From positions 1,116,001 through 1,180,000 of the forward strand of contig NZ_CP018787.1 of the NCBI RefSeq assembly GCF_002127965.1: a stretch of 64,000 bases of DNA, written 5' to 3'. Numbering within the stretch: the first letter of the stretch is position 1; every line of letters begins with the position of its first letter. Position numbers and translations under genes: made by a program. This DNA comes from Oxalobacter formigenes. Its GTDB lineage: Bacteria > Pseudomonadota > Gammaproteobacteria > Burkholderiales > Burkholderiaceae_D. Below the pieces are notes generated by a model. That model saw nothing but the letters and a program-made list of their open reading frames with translations, made no database searches and was not told where the DNA came from. Of the stretch, positions 60,346-64,000 are shown piece by piece.

Positions 60346-60583
60346 AATTTCTCATTTCCTTGTCGTTGGTACAACTTTTGGTTTTTATTCTCTGTGGCTG
60401 TTTCCCCGAAAGGAACTGCCAAGAAAGAAAAACTTCGCCCAAAGGGCTGAAGGTACTAACTTGGGTTGCTAACACTTCGCATAACATCTCAAAATGAAGC
60501 AAGCTTTATGTATAGCCCCTATATTTTACTCGATAAGTTATTTAAATCAAGAGCGTTTGAAATGATTCATTAGTCCGGTTGTT
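60346..60583. other. frc leader and promoter region
   Basis: 238 bases without a gene. A sigma70-like promoter lies at 60523-60550 on the minus strand; the resulting leader would be about 170 bases, including a GCCCTTTGGGC hairpin near 60435-60445. No sigma54 -24/-12 pair was recognised. Confidence 0.55.
60523..60550 (-). promoter_or_regulatory. Predicted sigma70 promoter of frc
   Basis: On the minus strand TTGATT (rc of 60545-60550), 16-base spacer, TAAAAT (rc of 60523-60528), about 178 bases before the frc ATG. Sequence match only. Confidence 0.55.
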
Positions 60584-61903
60584 TTAACGTTCCTGTTTTT
60601 CATGAAGTTCAGAGAGACGGCGATAAAGCGTGCGTTCGCTGATACCCAACATTTTTGCCAGGGTTTTGCGTTTTCCGGAAAATGTCGAAAGCAGTTGTCC
60701 TGATTGTGTATCCGGAGATATCTGTTGTGCTGTCGGTTTTTCACCATTCTCCGGCTCGGGAATCAACAGATGTTCGGGACGTATTTCATGGCTTTCACAC
60801 AGGAGTGCCGCCCGTTCGAGGAAGTTGCGCAATTCCCGGACGTTTCCCGGATAGGAGTAGGTCTGGAGGAGAAACATGGCTTCGTCGGAGAGTGTCAGGT
60901 TCCTTTCTGGCGCCACTTTTTTCAGAAGGGATGCAATCAGAAGGGGAATGTCTTCCAGTCTGTCTCTTACGGCCGGAACAGGAATGGGAAAGGCTTCGAG
61001 CATGTAATAGAGGTCTTTCCTGAACAGCTTGTCTTCGGTTTTTTTCCGGAGATTGTGGCTTGTCGCGGAAATGACCCGGATATCCGCACGGCGCAAATCG
61101 GCAGAACCATGACGCCTGTAAGCGCCGGTTTCAAGAAGGTGCAACAGTTTCGACTGGATGGAAAGGGGAAGATCGCCGACTTCGTCCAGAAAAAGGGTGC
61201 CCCCGTCTGCGGCATCCACCAATCCTCTTTTTGCGGAACCTGTTTTCGAATGCGTTGGCCGTTCCTGTCCGAACAGCTCGCTTTCGAAGTGGGTTTCGGG
61301 AATGCCCGGGCAATCGACGACGATGAATGGTTTGGCTGCCCGCTTTCCGGATCGGTGAATGGCCTGGGCCACGACTTCCTTGCCGGTTCCCGATTCTCCG
61401 TAAAGCAGGGTATTGATGTCCGATGAAGCGGCTTTTTCAACCAGATTCATCATTCGGGTATAAGCGGCGGATTTTCCGGTCAGGCTGTTTTTTACTGTCT
61501 GGCCTTTCGCTATTTTGACCGGTTCGATTTTTTCGACGAAACAGGTGATTTCTCCTGACGCATTCTTGATGGGGGTCAGTTCGATGCTGACGTATTCCTC
61601 TCCTTCCGGAGTGTGATGCATGTGCAGTACCCGCTCGGATTTTCCGGAATGTCTGCTTTTTGCGAGTGGACAGGTTTCGCCGGAATAATCGCAGGGCTTT
61701 GTGTAATTGTGGGAAACCTCGTAACAGGTGCGGCCGATGACTGAGGTTTTGGGGTTACAGTATTTTCGAAAGGCGCTATTGACGGCAATGATCCTGTATT
61801 CCCTGTCGAAAAGAATGTGCGGTTCGGTCTGCGCCTGAAGAAACGAGGCAAGTTCGGTAAAGGACATATCGATTCGTTCTTTTGTTGACGGTTCGTTTCT
61901 CAT
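60584..61903 (-). CDS. PAS/AAA+/Fis-type regulator lacking the GAFTGA motif
   Basis: 439 aa from ATG 61903 (ATG 61867 also possible). Order: N-terminal PAS domain (LFDREYRIIAVNSAFRKYC) with Cys residues in CYEVSHNYTKPCDYSGETCP; central AAA+ with Walker A YGESGTGKEVVAQAI, Walker B GGTLFLDEVGDLP and SYPGNVRELRNFLERA; C-terminal Fis-type HTH with KTLAKMLGISERTLYRRLSEL. The GAFTGA loop that touches sigma54 is replaced by ELFGQERPTHSKTGSAKRG. It is therefore probably not a classical sigma54 activator. Its position directly upstream of frc (238 bases, same strand) suggests control of oxalate metabolism; unproven. Confidence 0.88.
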   Translation of the reverse strand: MRNEPSTKERIDMSFTELASFLQAQTEPHILFDREYRIIAVNSAFRKYCNPKTSVIGRTCYEVSHNYTKPCDYSGETCPLAKSRHSGKSERVLHMHHTPEGEEYVSIELTPIKNASGEITCFVEKIEPVKIAKGQTVKNSLTGKSAAYTRMMNLVEKAASSDINTLLYGESGTGKEVVAQAIHRSGKRAAKPFIVVDCPGIPETHFESELFGQERPTHSKTGSAKRGLVDAADGGTLFLDEVGDLPLSIQSKLLHLLETGAYRRHGSADLRRADIRVISATSHNLRKKTEDKLFRKDLYYMLEAFPIPVPAVRDRLEDIPLLIASLLKKVAPERNLTLSDEAMFLLQTYSYPGNVRELRNFLERAALLCESHEIRPEHLLIPEPENGEKPTAQQISPDTQSGQLLSTFSGKRKTLAKMLGISERTLYRRLSELHEKQER

Positions 61904-62052
61904 ACTGCCATGATCTGTCAGAACTGCCAAGCGTTGTCAGCTTGTCATCGTATGAAAAAGAATGTCCCTTATCGGAAAAAAGGAAGGGGATGCTCAGGGA
62001 AGATCGGAAAAAAATAGAGGAAAAGCAGAAGCGGAAAAGTGGAAAGAGTGAA

Positions 62053-62091
62053 ACCGGCATTTCCCGATCGGGAAATGCCGGTCTGTTTTTT
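62053..62091. terminator. Terminator-like hairpin at the end of the hydrolase gene
   Basis: Perfect 13-bp inverted repeat ACCGGCATTTCCC / GGGAAATGCCGGT, loop GATC, followed on the + strand by CTG and a T run. The T run lies on the + side while the adjacent gene is on the minus strand, so orientation is uncertain. Confidence 0.7.
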
Positions 62092-62846
62092 TATTGGGGG
62101 CGGCCGGGACTGCGGTTGATGAAAAATTCCATCGCTTTTTCCACAACAGGTGGATGGATGAGGTGAAGACCGTGGAATTCAAGGAATTCCACGTCGTAGC
62201 CTTCTTTTTTCAGTTCATTATAGTGATGCAGTCCGCTGGTTTTCATCGGGAGCTGCTCGTCCTCGGGACTGTGGGCGATGAATACGAGTGGCTTGCCTCT
62301 TGGAACGTACAGGTTCATGAACCCGCCGGACAGGGCGATGACATGAGAAACGATTTCGCCGTTGGATAATCCGATGGAAAGAGAGTAGCTTGCGCCGTCC
62401 GAGAAGCCGCAGAAACCGAAATGGTTTTTGTCGATGTTGTAGCGGGAAGCGACTTCTTCAAGGCCTTTTTCGAGTTTTTCCAGATCGGGGCCGTTGCCTC
62501 CTACGGTCAAGTCCCAGGTGATGTAGGTCGATTGGGGAACCATCAGGAGAAATTTTTCTTTTTCGGCCCAGTCTCTGAAAAAGGGCATGACTTTTTCGGC
62601 ACTGCCGCCTGCGCCATGAAACATGACCAGCAGTTTGACGGGTTTGTCAGTGTCGAGTCCTTCCGGAACGACCAGTATGGTGTCTCTTTCTCCTTCAATG
62701 CCCAGCGAAAGATTCAGTGGATGAGTACCGGCAGGAAAAGGGGCTTTGTCGGGAGTACGAAACTGAAAAGAGAGATGTCCCAGAATGGAAGGGGGCATCA
62801 TGGAAAAATCGAAATTTTGCAGGTTTGACGGGAAATTACTTTTCAT
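62091..62846 (-). CDS. Alpha/beta hydrolase, phospholipase/carboxylesterase-like
   Basis: 251 aa. LLVMFHGAGGSAEKVMPFF (oxyanion region), nucleophile elbow FGFCGFSDGASYSL (GFSDG), acid in AHSPEDEQLPMK and His in LEFHGLHLIHPP. It has no signal peptide, so it is cytosolic. The minus-strand order hydrolase-regulator-frc-MBL is loose, with gaps of more than 180 bases, so an operon is not implied. Natural substrate unknown. Confidence 0.85.
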   Translation of the reverse strand: MKSNFPSNLQNFDFSMMPPSILGHLSFQFRTPDKAPFPAGTHPLNLSLGIEGERDTILVVPEGLDTDKPVKLLVMFHGAGGSAEKVMPFFRDWAEKEKFLLMVPQSTYITWDLTVGGNGPDLEKLEKGLEEVASRYNIDKNHFGFCGFSDGASYSLSIGLSNGEIVSHVIALSGGFMNLYVPRGKPLVFIAHSPEDEQLPMKTSGLHHYNELKKEGYDVEFLEFHGLHLIHPPVVEKAMEFFINRSPGRPQ

Positions 62847-62942
62847 GGCATCCGTTAAAGTGATTGTTTCAGGGAGACCGTTATAAACGGGGCTTTAGGG
62901 GATTGCGGTGTCATTAATTTAAATATTGTACTCGACAAAACG

Positions 62943-62981
62943 TAAAAATGGCTCCGGTCAGATCAATCGACGGGAGCCATT
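62943..62981 (-). terminator. Terminator of the HTH gene at 63000
   Basis: On the minus strand AATGGCTCC (rc of 62973-62981) and GGAGCCATT (rc of 62947-62955) enclose a 17-base loop; TTT follows the stem. It begins 18 bases beyond the gene's stop. Confidence 0.6.
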
Positions 62982-62999
62982 GGCAAGAACGAAAAGCGG

Positions 63000-63578
63000 T
63001 TATCGTAAAACCAGCTGTTTGATGTTGTTGACGACGAGGTTGACGATGCGGTCGTAACGGTTCAGGGCGGAAAGGTCGGGCTTGGTTTCGTTTTTACGCC
63101 ACCGGTTGATGGTCATGGTGACCACGCCGATCAGGCCTGCAAGTTCCGCATCGGAAGTGGTGCCCAGTTTGTTTTCCCATTCCTGAAGTATTTCAGACAT
63201 GGGCCGGTTGAATTTTTCTTTCAACAGCCGGGTTGCCTCGGCATTTTCTGCAAGCAGCTGACGGGCTGTCTTCATGACGTCGGCCGGTACCGACGCCGTC
63301 CGCCCATAGGTGTATGAGGAAAGGCGGGGGAGGCCGATTCCCAGAAGGATGGCGTAATCCTGATGTCTCAAACCGAGCGAGTTTTTGATATTGACCAATT
63401 CCTGTTGGTCGGGTGACAGTTCAATAGGGTCTTTTTGGGTTCTTCGTTTGTTTTTAGCGTTTCGGGTAGTCCTGGCATGCTTTTTTACGGAAACGAGTTC
63501 CGCATTGGAAGGCTCTACCATGACAACGTTGGGAAGGGTATCCAGATTGGAGGCTCCCTTTTTTTTCAGTCTTGGCAT
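63000..63578 (-). CDS. DNA-binding protein with two helix-turn-helix-like regions
   Basis: 192 aa. The first ~55 residues are basic and probably disordered. LGLRHQDYAILLGIGLPRLS and SYTYGRTASVPADV form an XRE-type HTH (about residues 75-110), and a second HTH-like segment is TTSDAELAGLIGVVTMTINRW with RKNETKPDLSAL (about 140-175). Two HTH units in one chain could bind a two-part operator. Cytosolic regulator. It begins 24 bases from the palindrome-free upstream edge; the TGTTTCC/GGAAACA palindrome at 63674-63691 lies about 100 bases upstream and could be its operator. Confidence 0.75.
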   Translation of the reverse strand: MPRLKKKGASNLDTLPNVVMVEPSNAELVSVKKHARTTRNAKNKRRTQKDPIELSPDQQELVNIKNSLGLRHQDYAILLGIGLPRLSSYTYGRTASVPADVMKTARQLLAENAEATRLLKEKFNRPMSEILQEWENKLGTTSDAELAGLIGVVTMTINRWRKNETKPDLSALNRYDRIVNLVVNNIKQLVLR

Positions 63579-64000
63579 GTGTTTGTGCGTATGTGTTCAA
63601 TATATAAAAAATCCATCAAAAATCGGGAATTCTTCATTTGACGGACGAATCGCAATATTGGCAAATTGATGAATGTTTCCTGCGGGAAACAACGACAAAA
63701 AAGGATGATAAGTATTGGTTAATATTGATAAATTTCTCAGTATTGGTTTTTAACACTTTGCCTTATTGTCAAGTGTGAACATTATCAGCGCAGAATTATC
63801 AGGTCAATAAATATAAGTATATGTTTAAGTTATATAATACCTAAAAATATTGATATAAGGAAACATTTTTGCGGCTTTAAAAGCGTTTTGTGTTTTTTAT
63901 GGATAAGTTATTGTTGTAAAAATGTTTTTTATAAAGACTGTACGAATATTCATGTTCAAGTGTTTTGATCAGCCCAACAGGCGTACACCGGGTAATTCGA
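63579..64000. other. Gene-free right edge of the window
   Basis: About 420 AT-rich bases to the window end with no gene on either strand. It contains the inverted repeat TGTTTCC / GGAAACA (63674-63691), possibly an operator of the HTH gene. A gene may begin beyond the edge. Confidence 0.5.

Noticed and set aside
60346-60583. A sigma54 (-24/-12) promoter before frc
   Set aside because: No GG-N10-GC element of the right form was found. The regulator also lacks GAFTGA, and a sigma70-like pair is present.

Overview
The window looks like a chromosomal segment of an Oxalobacter species (Betaproteobacteria, Burkholderiales, Oxalobacteraceae), most likely O. formigenes or a close relative. The strongest clue is a 428-residue formyl-CoA transferase (frc, 59059-60345) that carries the residues known from the Oxalobacter enzyme: Trp48, Asp169 and a glycine-rich loop near residue 260. 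Betaproteobacterial neighbourhoods agree: earP-efp, uvrB, rph-rdgB-hemW, prfA-dsbB-prmC and purN-rsmB. Core genes look to be near 50 percent GC by eye. The species is an inference, because no 16S gene is present.

Layout. 1-13511 is mostly housekeeping: suhB (cut by the window edge), earP, efp, yicC, an exported START-like protein, galE, an OmpA-type lipoprotein, an aromatic aminotransferase, uvrB, a degenerate uracil-DNA-glycosylase homologue, rph, rdgB and hemW, followed by tRNA-Ser(TGA). From about 13.8 to 29.4 kb lies a markedly AT-rich surface-polysaccharide island with all intact genes on the + strand. It holds an HTH regulator, rmlACDB (dTDP-L-rhamnose), a 3,4-ketoisomerase, an acyltransferase and a DegT aminotransferase (a dTDP-3-amino-3,6-dideoxyhexose route), two methyltransferases (one frameshifted), a CDP-alditol module (cytidylyltransferase, polyol-phosphate dehydrogenase, pentulose-phosphate 3-epimerase, TagB/TagF-like alditol-phosphotransferase) and two GT2 glycosyltransferases. 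It ends at a decayed higBA toxin-antitoxin pair and tRNA-Phe/tRNA-Met.

29.9-40.4 kb returns to core functions: miaA, mutL, DedA, a GNAT acetyltransferase, homospermidine synthase, a response-regulator-like protein with a degenerate receiver, prfA, dsbB and prmC. 40.5-50.3 kb is a divergent heme regulon. On the - strand, tonB-exbB-exbD-receptor-chaN-ABC transporter forms one uptake operon. On the + strand, hutX, a ChuY-like reductase and hutW form an anaerobic heme-degradation operon. A Fur-box-like site sits between the -35 and -10 of the tonB promoter. purN-rsmB follow. 52.6-57.5 kb carries a HyuA-like ATPase paired with an HDAC-like amidohydrolase, then a single-domain AAA+ ATPase. The last part holds a metallo-beta-lactamase-fold protein, frc, a PAS/AAA+/Fis regulator that lacks the sigma54-contacting GAFTGA motif, an alpha/beta hydrolase and a helix-turn-helix protein.

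Functional links. The rml genes make the dTDP-L-rhamnose that EarP uses to modify EF-P at Arg32, which is present here, so the island and translation may share a nucleotide sugar. The strongest candidate for an undescribed system is the teichoic-acid-like alditol-phosphate module inside a Gram-negative O-antigen/capsule locus. The regulator next to frc and the HyuA/HDAC pair come next. No CRISPR array, insertion sequence, integrase or rRNA gene was seen.
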